Assembly (NCBI RefSeq): GCF_000143415.4
Contig: NW_003314261.1
Location: 6,365,667-6,429,666, forward strand
Direction: 5' to 3'
DNA: 64,000 nucleotides
Origin: Selaginella moellendorffii
Taxonomy: Eukaryota > Streptophyta > Lycopodiopsida > Selaginellales > Selaginellaceae
The notes beneath the pieces are model-generated. The model was not told the origin of the DNA. It ran no database searches and saw only the letters and a list, made by a program, of their open reading frames with translations. How positions within the stretch are numbered: the first letter of the stretch is position 1; each line of letters starts with the position of its first letter. Made by a program: the position numbers and the translations under genes. Shown here one piece after another: positions 10,798-22,711 of the stretch.

Positions 10798-13430
10798 GTT
10801 TGCAGGTTATTGCTTTGATATGCTATCTAAACGAGGCCAAGCATGATCGAGGCGTTGTACCTTCATCGGTGTTGCCAAATTAGATGTCAGATCAAACTTG
10901 CATATACTGGTACTCCTGATGAGCGGCGTCATCTGTTCAGCTCACGAAAGCACGGAAGTTTGTTCATGACTGACTGTTGATCGCAGTTTATCTAGGGAAC
11001 GCTAGCAACGTTTTAATATTCTTGTGACAAACGATAGACCAAATTGAGTAGGCATTACATTATAATTGACAAAGGCCATTGGATAAAAAAGGCATCTTGC
11101 AAACTGGCACATCTATTCAGGTACTTCACTAGTTTCGTTCTAATGGTTCTCACTTCAAGGTGAAGAACAATCTATGCAATCATCCTTACCTTAGCCATGT
11201 ACGTATTGTTTTACAATTTCCCTTAACATCTTGGCTTGATCGCTCTCTTCACAGGCCGAAAGCTTGTTACCTTCTCATTATCTTCCTGTTATTCGTCTTG
11301 GCGGGAAGCTGGAGATGCTTGACATCAGGTGTTTTAAGCGTGAAAAAGGAAACTCCAGCTAGTTTTTAGACCAAGTGAGTTTTCTATCTATCCTGACATG
11401 TCTTAGTTAACCTTCACATACAGTTTTCCTGCACACGACAAGGAAATTGATCCCCTAAAGGAAAGCGAAGGGATTTCTTTCCCGCGGCTAAAATGTAAGA
11501 ACGGCCTTGTTCCTTTTCGTTCTATAGCGTAATGATACGGACAGCGCTAAACTTTCGACTTTGCATTCGACTACGGCCGAATCAACCGAGGTTGAAAAGG
11601 TCACCTTATCAACGGAAGGTATTATCAAGATGCTACCTGATAACACTTTATCAATTGAAATTCAATCCCCAACACGTTTAACCGACACTGAAATGTAAGC
11701 AACGTTTATTGATCGATGGTAATGAAACACTGTTTTGCAGGTCCGAGAACCATGGGAATGAAAGGGCTACTGATGTACTTCAAGCTGATAAAGACATGGA
11801 CAAGGAGAATGTCCCTGAACCGGCATGTTTGAAATTGGCTCTAGGCTGGATGATGGCAGTAGACGGTAAGTATCTTCATTATTTTCGTGATTAATGGGGC
11901 TGACTCTTGTTTGATATGTAGTGGTCTTTCTCTGCGTGGGGTCTAAGGCTGAGGAAACTTTTACTCCCAAAGGATCTGACGAAAATGGTGACGACAGGAT
12001 TCCTGAGAATGAACAGGCATGCAGAAGTTTAGATGCATTGTCTCTTGCGATTGATGGATCAGGAGAAATGGCCGATGCTCATGGTGAAGAGGAGGAAGGA
12101 AATGCTGAACGTGTCGTTGTGGAGGACACACAAATCAATCTTCTCGATTCTCCCTCAAGCTTTGAACCTGAAGTTGGAGCGGATCTTAATGAAGTTGAAG
12201 GCGGAAAGGCAGGACAAGATGAGGGAAAATCGAGTTAAGAGGTCGTGGAATGGGACATCGGCAGTGCTATGAAACGTTCTGAGATTTTCCTACTTTTTCT
12301 CTCTATATTTTTTATCATGTCTTCTTATTTTGCAGACACTGATGCTGGTGAGGATGCGGAAACAATTAGGAATATCGAAGCTCCAGAGAACGAGTAAAAT
12401 ACTTTTGTTTTTGTGCTGGCGGTGAAGCTAACGGTTTTTCTTGTAATTCTTCTACTGAAAAATTACTTTTTCGCCCAGTAAATCTCAGATTGGCCACGAG
12501 GATGAACACTATCAAGTAAGTACCCTTTTCTTGTCTAAGAAATTCAGAACCTGACGAAAGCACAACTGTTGATAGTAAAGATCGTTTGGAAGACAATCCG
12601 GATGCAGTCTCAGGAAACCCCGGCTAGTGAGCTCATGAATTCACCTCCATGCAGTGCAATGAGAATGAAGTTGGTATGCAAAACCAACAAAATTGATGAA
12701 GGTATGAGAGATTTTGACTACACTCGACATGACGTTACGTGCAGATGATTTGGTCGACAGTGGTACGGTGACCGTCGGAACTGCTGAACTAGTTTTTGAA
12801 GCCACGGAACTAATTAGCGTCGAAGGAACAAGTGAACAGGTGACTGAAATTGTCACGGTCGAAAAGGAAGCTGAAAGCACCGTTGATATTAGCCTCAGAG
12901 GCTGAAAACAATCAAACGGAGGGCATTCATGAAGTAGTGACAGCGTCTCACGTAACAGAGTCATATAGTTTCTCATTGTTTATGGAAGTTATCTGTGTGT
13001 CTGTTAAAACTGTGACAATTTTGTATAAGCGTAAGCTGCTCACACTTCAAACCTACGAAAACTCATCCTTTACAAGTCTCTATGTTTTTAATCTTTCAGG
13101 ATTTGCAATGTGTACTCCTCTCCCCCTGAAGTATCATACACTCCAGCACCAGATGCAGAAGGCCCTCAACTATAGCACTCCCACTGAAACCTCAGACGTG
13201 GTCCTCAGGATGAGATTGCTGCTAAAGGCAATCCAGGGTAACTACATTCACCATTCTTATTGATTGTTATTTCTCACCTCCTATCTTATTGTTCATACAC
13301 GCACCGAAAGTCTGGAACAAGGTGTCGATACCGAGGATAGTTCGAAGGGTGGCGATTCAAGGAAAAAAAAAGCTGATGGAGCCACAGGAATTGGTCTCCA
13401 GGAAGAAAAACTTGAAACGAAGTAACCAAG
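10798..13430 (+). pseudogene. Decayed SPLAYED-type SNF2 chromatin remodeler
   Basis: Ordered fragments of the SNF2 ATPase core are readable on the + strand with introns between them: VIALICYLNEAKHDRG and VVPSSVLPN (about 10806-10880), YTGTPDERRHLF (about 10905), HYIIIDKGHWIKKASCKL (about 11055-11110), and NNLCNHPYLSH joined to AESLLPSHYLPVIRLGGKLE (11163-11330). In plant SYD/BRM-class remodelers these belong to one continuous helicase domain that uses ATP to move nucleosomes. Here the Trp after VLPN is a stop, the DEGH box has become DKGH, frames shift and most of the domain is deleted. From 11570 to 13430 there are acidic, low-complexity exon-like pieces, consistent with the long C-terminal tail of such proteins. 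It is non-functional as an ATPase. The tail assignment is inference. Confidence 0.7.
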
Positions 13431-13722
13431 TAGATATTCTGTCTCAGAATATCTAATCGTTAAATTCCGCTCCGGAATATCCAGCCCCTATTCTGCCCTC
13501 TCTATCTCCTAGTAGTGTTTTTTCTTCTTTGCTTTGATCTGCTGGAGAGTACGCGGCTGAGGCGACGCGGCTAAGGATCGATCAGGGCTTCGGCGTTCCA
13601 AAGCTCCGGTAAGCGATTGGGAAAGCTTGTTAGATTTCCTTTTCTCCGCTTTTCCTCGCTTAGATTGTGGGCATTCTGTGATTTTGATCGCTTGCTCATA
13701 GTTTTCTCTTCTGGTTTAGGAG

Positions 13723-14675
13723 ATGGGGAAGCGCGGAGCGGCGGCAGCTACGAATAAACAGTAAGATTTCTCGCCCTGGCCGATTTCGCCATAGCCGAGC
13801 TTGGAATTTGTTTTTTAGTTTTCTAATTTTTTGTGGATCAGAAATGGGAAGAAGAAGGCCCTCTCCGTGAAGGAGACCAAACCGAAGGCAGCCAAAGCGA
13901 AGAAGCCCGTGAAAGCAAAGGGGAAAAAGGATCCCAATCAACCCAAGAAGCCAGCCACCGCATTTTTCATCTTCCTGTGAGAGCGTTTTTTTTTTTTTTT
14001 TTTTTTTCCGTTTCTTTCGTTTGCGCTGCTTTCTAATCGTTCTATCACACAGGGAAGAGTTTAGGCAGACGTACAAGAAGGATCATCCCGACGTCAAGGG
14101 AGTTGCCGCTGTAAGCAAACCTTCTTCTCGAACTTTGTCTTGTCAAGAGATTTTTTTTTTTTTGTTTGTTTTGTTTTTCTTCCCTCGTCGTTCTGGTGAT
14201 CTTCATTCTTGCTTCTCACTCGTGCTGGTGATCTTCGTTCTCGCAGATAGGAAAAGCGGGAGGAGACATGTGGAAATCTTTGTCTGACAAGGTACACGAT
14301 CTTCGCTAGTTTCCGACGTGTTGAGAATCTTTTTTTTCCTCGTCCCATGCAGGAGAAGGAGCCTTACCACGCCAAAGCTGCCAAGAGGAAAGCCGACTAC
14401 GACAAGGATCTGGAAGCATACAACAAAAAGAAGGTATTTCTCTCGTGCTCGTTCGTGCGTTTTGATGGCTTCCTCAAACTTTCTTCTCTCTTTTTCTTTG
14501 AAGGACAACGAGGAGGAGGAAGAGGAGGAGGAGGAGGATGGATCCGCCGGAGAATCAGAGGTAAAATCCAAGTCTGCTGGCAATGACGACGACGAAGAAG
14601 TATGCTTCTTATAAGTTTCTAAGTTTTCTAAATCTCTACTCTTCTCAGGAGGACGCGGACGATGACGATGATTAG
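13723..14675 (+). CDS. HMG-box protein, plant HMGB type
   Basis: Seven exons give a 159-residue protein: 13723-13760, 13842-13976, 14053-14110, 14247-14291, 14353-14433, 14504-14599, 14649-14675. All junctions are GT-AG and keep frame. A Lys/Ala-rich basic N-terminus (GKKKALSVKETK) precedes one HMG box that begins DPNQPKKPATAFFIF and runs through EEFRQTYKKDHPDVKGVAA, GGDMWKSLSDK and EKEPYHAKAAKRKADYDKD. An acidic tail of Glu and Asp follows and ends the protein. This is the classical plant HMGB layout. Such proteins bind and bend DNA without sequence specificity and assist chromatin and transcription factor assembly in the nucleus. The length is normal for the family. Short introns, several of them T-rich, are typical of the neighbourhood. 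Confidence 0.9.
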
Positions 14676-15125
14676 ATGTCGAGAAAGCCATCGATCACAA
14701 CCAGATTCAAACAATGTGTATGCATTCTTTCTGGTTTAGGCGCCATTGCTTGGATGATAATCGCTGTTTTTGCAGGTTGTGTTTAGTCTCTAGCTTGCAA
14801 ACTCTTTGCATAAGAGCTCTGAAGTTTCGCTGATTTATTCATTGCCCTTTTCTTGTTCCTTTGTTTTTGGTTGCAGGATCTCCAAAGCTTTCCTTCTTTT
14901 ATATGCTGCTTTACACCGACGAGTTTTTCAAACACACACACACGCACGCACACTCACAAAGTTCTCGAAAGTCTGGCAGTGTTTTACTTCTACTGTGTGC
15001 GAGATGAACGAATAAAGAAAGATAGACCAATTCAATCCATTTAGAAAAAAGCTTCCCGAAAAGTTAGCAAGCATTGAAACTGACAGCCGAATTGTTTTGT
15101 ATCGATCAGTCAAAGAAGATAGCGC

Positions 15126-16702
<1,577 letters not shown>

Positions 16703-16765
16703 TCCAAGGAATATCGCGCCTGGATCCGAGCCATAGCCTTTAGTATTTGTGGTGGTAATATAGTT

Positions 16766-16798
16766 GGGGGCCCTGGACAGGAATCGAACCCGCGACCG
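16766..16798 (-). other. tRNA 3'-half remnant (T-arm and acceptor strand)
   Basis: On the - strand, GCGGGTTCGATTCCTGT can form a five-pair T-stem (with G-U pairs) around a TTCGATT loop. It is followed by CCAGGGCCCC, which looks like an acceptor 3' strand. I do not see a matching D-arm, anticodon arm or 5' acceptor strand upstream, so it looks like a tRNA fragment or the A/B-box-derived head of an old short retroelement. Confidence 0.3.
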
Positions 16799-16822
16799 CA
16801 TATTCCGACCGTTGATTTTGAG

Positions 16823-16836
16823 GATAGGGTTAGGGC
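16823..16836. promoter_or_regulatory. Telobox-like motif between rpiA and the LCAT-like gene
   Basis: GGATAGGGTTAGGGCTC-type sequence lies in the divergent intergenic region between the rpiA start (16702) and the phospholipase start (17087). It may serve both promoters. This is inference from position and motif. Confidence 0.3.
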
Positions 16837-17086
16837 TCTTGGGCACGACCGATTCTCTCTTGCGATTTGACCGCGATCCTAGAAAGTGTTATTCCAGACA
16901 AAATATGAGAGAGAATTTAGGGCTCTTGGCACACGTGAAGAATGCGATAGTGGCGGTGTGGCGTGATCGCGTGTCCTTGTGGACTGGCACAGGTGTTGGC
17001 GTGGATCGATTGACGCTTGCCAGCATGGCATCCGGGCGGCACGAGCTGCGATGGCGGATTGGGATTGACTCCTAGCGGGATCTATC

Positions 17087-19358
17087 ATGTTTGGCGGGAT
17101 TTTCGACGAGATTATCAAGAAGATTGAGGAATGGATCTCTGGCAAGGGCCATGGCGGAGACGATGCAGGCGAGCGCGATCTGCTGCCGTTGCTACTCGTG
17201 CCTGGGATTGGCGGCTCCATTCTCAATGCCGTGGACGATGACAACAGCGACAATGCCGAGCGCGTTTGGGTGCGCTTGTTCTTTGCGGATCACGAATTCA
17301 AGAAGAAGCTGTGGTCGCGCTATGATCCGGCAACGGGTAAGCATTTGAAACTTGAATCGTTTGGGAGGTGGGACGCCATTGCTTTGCAGGGAAAACCTTG
17401 TCCTTGGATCCAAAATCTCACATAGAAGTTCCAGACGAGAACTATGGATTGTTTAGTTGTGACATCCTCGACCCCGCTGTGGTAAATGTTTTGGTTCTTT
17501 CATTCTATCTTTTTCTCGGCTCACAATTTTTTTTCTCCACCAGTTCATACGTCTAAACATCGTGTATAACTTTCACGATTTGATCGAGCAATTGGAGCAG
17601 TGGGGGTACAAGGCAGGCACGACTTTGTTTGGCTATGGCTATGATTTTCGCCAGAGCAACAGGTACTTGGATTTGTGTAAGTTCGCTCGAATTGAAGCTA
17701 TCTATCGGAATGGAACAGGCTCCCAGAGGCAGTAGATGGTCTTTTACGAAGACTAGAGGCCATACACAAAACCTCAGGTGGGAAGAAAGTTAATATCATT
17801 TCTCATTCCATGGGAGGACTTTTAGTGAGATCCCTCTTGGCACTTCATTCTGCTGTAAGAGAAAATTGGCTCCGTAGTTCTCTCGGGCTTATGAGTTTTT
17901 GCATTTTTGTCAGAGCTTTGAAAGACTCGTCAATTCTTGGACGACAATCGCGACACCTTTTCAAGGTGAAATGCTGTTTCTTTTTCTTTTTCTTTGTTGC
18001 ACTGAAACTTGGAATTGCAGGGGCACCGGCGTTTGTGACAGACTGCCTCCTCACTGGAGTGGAATTCCTCAAGGGATGGCAAAAGGAACTGTGGGTTGCA
18101 AAGTGGAGCACGCATCAATTGGTAACAAAGCTATCTCTTTCAGCTTTGATTGCTTCAACAGATTTGTTTTGTTCATTTCAGCTTGTCGAATGTCCTTCCG
18201 TGTACGAGATGATGGCATCTCTCACGCATGAATGGGAGCGCCCTCCACAATTGCAAGTCTGGAGGCGGCGCAGAAAGCATGATAACAATCCCAAGCACGT
18301 CAAGCTACACTCATATGGACCCCTCGAGTGTGTTTCTGTAATGGAAGCTGCACTTAAAGAGAACACGGTTAGTGGTATTCTTTTCTTTCGGTATACTGGT
18401 AAACTAAACATTTTCTATGCAGCTGAGTTATGATGACAAGACGATACCCATTCCTTTCAATAGATGCATTCTAGAGTGGGCGAATGAGTCCCGCTGTCTA
18501 TGGTTCTCTGCAAAGCTTCCAAAAGATTTTAAGTTCTATAACATCTATGGCACTTCATGCAAAACTCCATTCGACGTCTGGTATGTCTTCTTCGTTCTTC
18601 ATAGCCAACTTTTATTGGTGATTTTTTTTTCCACTGTTTCTAGCTACGGGAGTGAAAAATGCCCTATAGTGGAGCTCAAGGAAATTCTCCATACTGAGGT
18701 AATGCGAAGCTCTTTTTTAATGCTTACTCAAAGAAACCTTGGACTTTGCAGGCCGATTTTAAGTATGTGGATGGAGATGGCACTGTGCCATCCGAGTCTT
18801 CCAAGGTAACCTTCTGTTTCTATCACCCGGTTCTAAACTCTGCTTTCTTCATAGGCTGATGGATTCACTGCGACTGCGAGGCATGGGGTTCCAGGCAATC
18901 ATCGTGGTCTACTAAGATCAAATGCGGTGTTCCTCCTCCTCAAAGACATCCTGGAGATCAAAGACAAAGAGAAGAAGCTTGCGGTTCACGCTGCCCCACA
19001 CAAGTCCGAGGAAGTGATTGAGAAACAAGCACAGTTTTGTCTCAGCGACACTGCCATGTCCCACAAGAACAGCACTTGGGATGCAAACTCCGAGGATAGC
19101 CAAGATTACAACAGTGGTAGCGAGAGCGAGGACAACACCGAAAACTCAGTAATATTCACCATTAACACTGAGGATGCTAGAGCTCAAGCTCACGCAAGAG
19201 CCACACCTCATGAGCCACACAAAGGCTTTGAGTTCCATCACCTCAGCGTTTCGGCTGCCGGTGTGGCAGAAGGAAGCGATCGAGAAAAGGCTACCATTGC
19301 AGTGGAGAAAGCTATGGCTTCTGCCACGGCCAAGCTCATGGCATTGTACAATATGTAA
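17087..19358 (+). CDS. Lecithin:cholesterol acyltransferase-like phospholipase
   Basis: Eleven exons, all GT-AG and in frame, give 568 residues: 17087-17336, 17390-17481, 17544-17662, 17719-17854, 17914-17965, 18021-18121, 18182-18367, 18423-18580, 18644-18698, 18752-18805, 18855-19358. LLPLLLVPGIGGSILNA and the lid-like segment open the alpha/beta hydrolase fold. Ser of NIISHSMGGLLVRS is the nucleophile, Asp of YVDGDGTVPSESS and His of ARHGVPGNHRGLL complete the triad. It most resembles plant LCAT-like 4-type enzymes, known as cytosolic/ER-associated phospholipases A that release fatty acids from phosphatidylcholine. No signal peptide is present. The C-terminal 130 residues are acidic and low in complexity (DSQDYNSGSESEDNTEN) and are probably a disordered tail. 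Confidence 0.85.
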
Positions 19359-20359
19359 AAAATTGAAAAATACCATGTAAATTTTATCAAAGTGATGTGA
19401 GAGGCCAGATGATAATACTAAAGTAATTATTATCAGTATGAACTTTAGAAGTAATAACATGAATAATAGTACTAGGAGTTGTTGAGGTAATAGCAATCAT
19501 GCCCAAAGGAAAGTTTGTCATTTTTTAAAATATATAATAATAAATAGCTCTTTACCTTTAAATAAATAATTAAATGGCTATAAAATTAAATCAATTTATA
19601 GTTAGAGAATTCTAATAATTTGCTACACGTTGCATGTAACAACGCTTGATTTCCTTAATATCTCATCTAGTATTATTGAATAATTTAATAAATAAATAAT
19701 AATAAACATATTATAATTTATAAATCAAGAATAATTTTATTGTATATCAACTAAAATAAACAAGAATATACTAGGAAGTGAAACATGTTTATAATCATAG
19801 ATATAAAATTAATCCAAATGAATAATAACCATTAAATAGTAAAATATCCTAGAATATCTATAGATTGCATATCCTGGCCGTTGATCTTGGATATAAAGCC
19901 CACAATAGGGCTAGGGTTTGTGGGCGTCTTTTAGGTTAGAATGCGTGCGTTTTCGGTGATGAGATCTTCACACAAGAGCTCCATCTGATGCTCCTCCGGG
20001 ACATGGAGATACGGTGAATCCACACGAGATTTCTGAGAATTGCGCTTGTTCTGGAGGATGACCGATTTGTCTGATAGATTTATTTGATGTGCAAACATTG
20101 GCACTCTAATTTTTTGCTGACAGAACAAATGGTTTTCTCGAAGAAGTGAAGTTGGGGCAGATGATTTCAATCTCTATGTCAAACACCATCTTTCGGGACA
20201 GAATTCTTTTGTGTTGACAAAGCATTCGTATGATGCCCCATTTCTTCTTTCGATGATTGCTTCATCTTTACAATGCTCTTGCAAAACAACCCAGGAAGAA
20301 CAAATCCTTCTTATCCAATCCGGAAAATTTTGCTTCTCATCTATCAGTGTGATGGAAGA
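19359..20359. other. AT-rich intergenic region
   Basis: About 1 kb between the 3' ends of two convergent genes. The first half is very AT-rich and has no supportable frame. At 19870-19935 there is a CCGTTGATCTTGGATA string and a CTAGGGTTTGTGGGC telobox-like motif, similar in layout to the motif block at 16800-16836. Their function is unknown. Confidence 0.5.
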
Positions 20360-21292
20360 TTAGCCTTTGCTCTTTCTTCTATCCCAGGCGACGTCTAGCA
20401 CTGGTCGGACGACGGGCTCGGCAAGCGGCGGCGCCATGGGGACGAAGATTGTAAGAACGCCATCTTGGCAGCCTGCTCTCATGGCATCCAGATTGGAGTT
20501 CCCTGGGAGCTGGAACTTCCGGATGAACTTGCCCATTGTGCGCTCTAAACTTATGTAGTAAGCACCGGGTTCATCGTTGCGGGATCGGCCGCCAGAGATC
20601 GTCATGAATCGATCGTTGACAACATCGATCTGTCGAGAAAAAGCGATCAAAATCCGAGCTTTGAAACAATCTAGACAGAAGCTCTACCTTGATGTCCGTG
20701 TTTCTCAATCCTGGAACGTCTGCTACGAACATATAGGCGTCTGGAAACTCTTTGACATCAACCGCAATGCTCTTGAATGGTGGTTCGCGTTGATCCTGTC
20801 CAAGAACAAAAAAAAAAGCTTCTCAAACCATCCAACTCTAGAAACAAGCTTAGAATTTACCTTGTTCAGTGGAGGCGGCTTTGATCCGATCGACACTTTC
20901 TTCGCAGTCGCGGGATCCATGCCGCCACTGAGCGTGCAAATCACTTGAAATCCCCTTGGATTGAGGTTGGGATTTCCCTTCTTCCTCTTGAGCCATGCCG
21001 CTTCCACACGAACAACCTCGCGCTTGATCAGCTGCCGCTCCGGCGGCTTAGCTTCCGGCTCCTCTCCAGCCACGCTCACCTCTGTCGTCGCTGGCGGAGC
21101 AGCCGCCACCGCCGCTGGGGGCTCGGGAGGAGCGATCGCATCCTCCTCGGCTGGTGGTGGATCTGGAGCTCGCGGCTCTGGATCTGCTGCTGGCGCCTGC
21201 TCCCGCGGGGATTGCTGTGGCGATTGAGTGGGAGATCTCTGAGTGGGAGATCTCTGCCTGGGAGATCCGGGAGCCGCAGCTTCACTGGCCAT
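20360..21292 (-). CDS. HSP20-like protein with proline-rich N-terminus
   Basis: Three exons (20861-21292, 20688-20795, 20360-20629) give 269 residues. The first 80 are Pro/Ala/Ser-rich with repeats of SPTQRSPTQSP and are likely disordered. A short conserved block follows (NLNPRGFQVICTLSGGMDPATAKK), and then an alpha-crystallin-like domain: FKSIAVDVKEFPDAYMFVADVPGLRNTDIK, RFMTISGGRS, YISLERTMGKFIRKFQLPGNSN and AGCQDGVLTIFVPM. The GVLTI motif and the Arg/Lys-rich strand are classical for small heat-shock proteins, which hold unfolding proteins. The C-terminal IXI motif of canonical sHSPs is not evident. The length is above the usual 150-200 residues because of the leader. It is probably a nuclear or cytosolic HSP20-domain protein. 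Confidence 0.75.
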
Positions 21293-21428
21293 CTACTCGA
21301 GCGCATCGCTTTCCTCTAGGGCTACGCCCTTTCCCTAAAGCAGCGGTGGAGATCATCCACGCCGGGAGCGACGGTGGCGATTTCTGCGGGAAAATTTTAA
21401 ATTCAAAAGATCTCAAGAAAAATCTTTG

Positions 21429-22541
21429 CTAGTTCTTCAAGAGCTCGACCAAATCGCTCTTCTTCATCTTCGAGAATCCAGTGAGGCCCCGAGATTTGGC
21501 GATGGATCTCAAGCTCACCACTGTTAGCTTGGCGAGATCCACTTGCTCCTCGATCGATGCTTCTTGGGGCTGTTCTTCGTTCTCTTCAATCGCTGACGAT
21601 GAAGCTACGATTTGCTCTTCCTGCTGCTGGAGGATCTCTCCGCCAGCTTCATCACTCTCGGTTTCCGAGTCGGTCTCGTCCTCGCTCGATCCACCATCTT
21701 CCAAATCCTCGCCCTCTTCCTGCTGTTCTTGGTCATCCACTGCCAACTTGGTCGATCCTTTCAGCTGAGACGACGAAGAAGGCGCTGGAGCCCCCGCCGT
21801 GGAGACCGACTGGAGCTTCTTGAGGATCGAAGAGAATGGCACTGGATCCACGATTCCAGCTCCGCCTTGGACTGGAAGCTGCCGGATGATCTTGTTACTC
21901 GGCTTGTTCCTCCGGGTTGGCGGTGGTGGGTTCCTCGTCGCCACTCCCAGGGTCTTGACCAGCGTCTGGAGCTGCTGGATGGATTTCTCCTGCTGGGCGC
22001 TGAGCTTGGGAGCCGCGAAGGCATCGCCCTCTTTCGCCTGGCCGACGTTCTTTGGGAAGATCTTGTCAAACCAGGCATCCGCGTCCTTGGAGGATTGATC
22101 CTGCTGGGACTCTCCGCTAGGCCTGCTCGTGCTCGCGGCCTCGAACAAGCTCGCCCACTTGGACGCCTTGCCCTGTTCCTCGATCGCATTGCTCGCCTCC
22201 ACCATAACCAGTGAAGAAGAAGAAGACGATTCACTCTTTCTTCCACCATCGCTTCCCTGCCGAGAATGTCGCGATTCCACCGGCCCTGTCTCGAGATCCG
22301 TGAATGGAACGCAGCGGAGAGGCCGCCGCGCCGGGACTGGCGATTGCTTGACAAAGAGCGATGGCGGCTTGACGGGGCAGGCTAGCTCCCCATTTTTCCG
22401 GAGCGAGGATTTCTTCTTCCTGGTGGCCTCGATCAGTACTACCGGCAGCGCTCCTCGCAGCGCCACGGGGAGAGATTTGGCGGCCGAATGGGGGCGATGG
22501 TGGTGATACATTTTCGGAGAAGCGGCGCTCCGCGAGGTCAT
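21429..22541 (-). CDS. Rho-N domain protein, RHON1/SAPR-like, plastid-targeted
   Basis: A single exon of 370 residues. The N-terminus (MTSRSAASP...SAAKSLPVALRGALP) is rich in Ser, Ala and Arg and poor in acidic residues, as expected of a chloroplast transit peptide. The middle is low in complexity, with an acidic block (EEGEDLEDGGSSEDETDSE). The last 37 residues, LAKLTVVSLRSIAKSRGLTGFSKMKKSDLVELL, form a Rho termination factor N-terminal (Rho-N, SAP-like) helix-extended-helix nucleic-acid-binding motif. Plant proteins of this design (RHON1) bind chloroplast RNA and assist processing and termination. The start codon lies 170 bases from the divergent start of the next gene, so the two share a short promoter region. 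Confidence 0.7.
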   Translation of the reverse strand: MTSRSAASPKMYHHHRPHSAAKSLPVALRGALPVVLIEATRKKKSSLRKNGELACPVKPPSLFVKQSPVPARRPLRCVPFTDLETGPVESRHSRQGSDGGRKSESSSSSSLVMVEASNAIEEQGKASKWASLFEAASTSRPSGESQQDQSSKDADAWFDKIFPKNVGQAKEGDAFAAPKLSAQQEKSIQQLQTLVKTLGVATRNPPPPTRRNKPSNKIIRQLPVQGGAGIVDPVPFSSILKKLQSVSTAGAPAPSSSSQLKGSTKLAVDDQEQQEEGEDLEDGGSSEDETDSETESDEAGGEILQQQEEQIVASSSAIEENEEQPQEASIEEQVDLAKLTVVSLRSIAKSRGLTGFSKMKKSDLVELLKN

Positions 22542-22684
22542 GGCCTGGAAACAGAGAACGCGATTAGGCCTTCCTAGCGCTGCGATGGCTGCGCAGACTT
22601 ACCAGCTCCCAGGACAGCTCCACCGCGATCGCTCGCTCCTCCTCATCCGGAAGAAGAAATATTTCGATTCCTATCCAGGAGTTT

Positions 22685-22691
22685 TAGGGTT
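22685..22691 (+). promoter_or_regulatory. Telobox-like motif in the shared promoter
   Basis: TAGGGTT lies 20 bases upstream of the + strand start at 22712, in a 170-base divergent spacer shared with the Rho-N gene. Confidence 0.35.
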
Positions 22692-22711
22692 CTTGAGAAA
22701 TAAAGAGCTCA

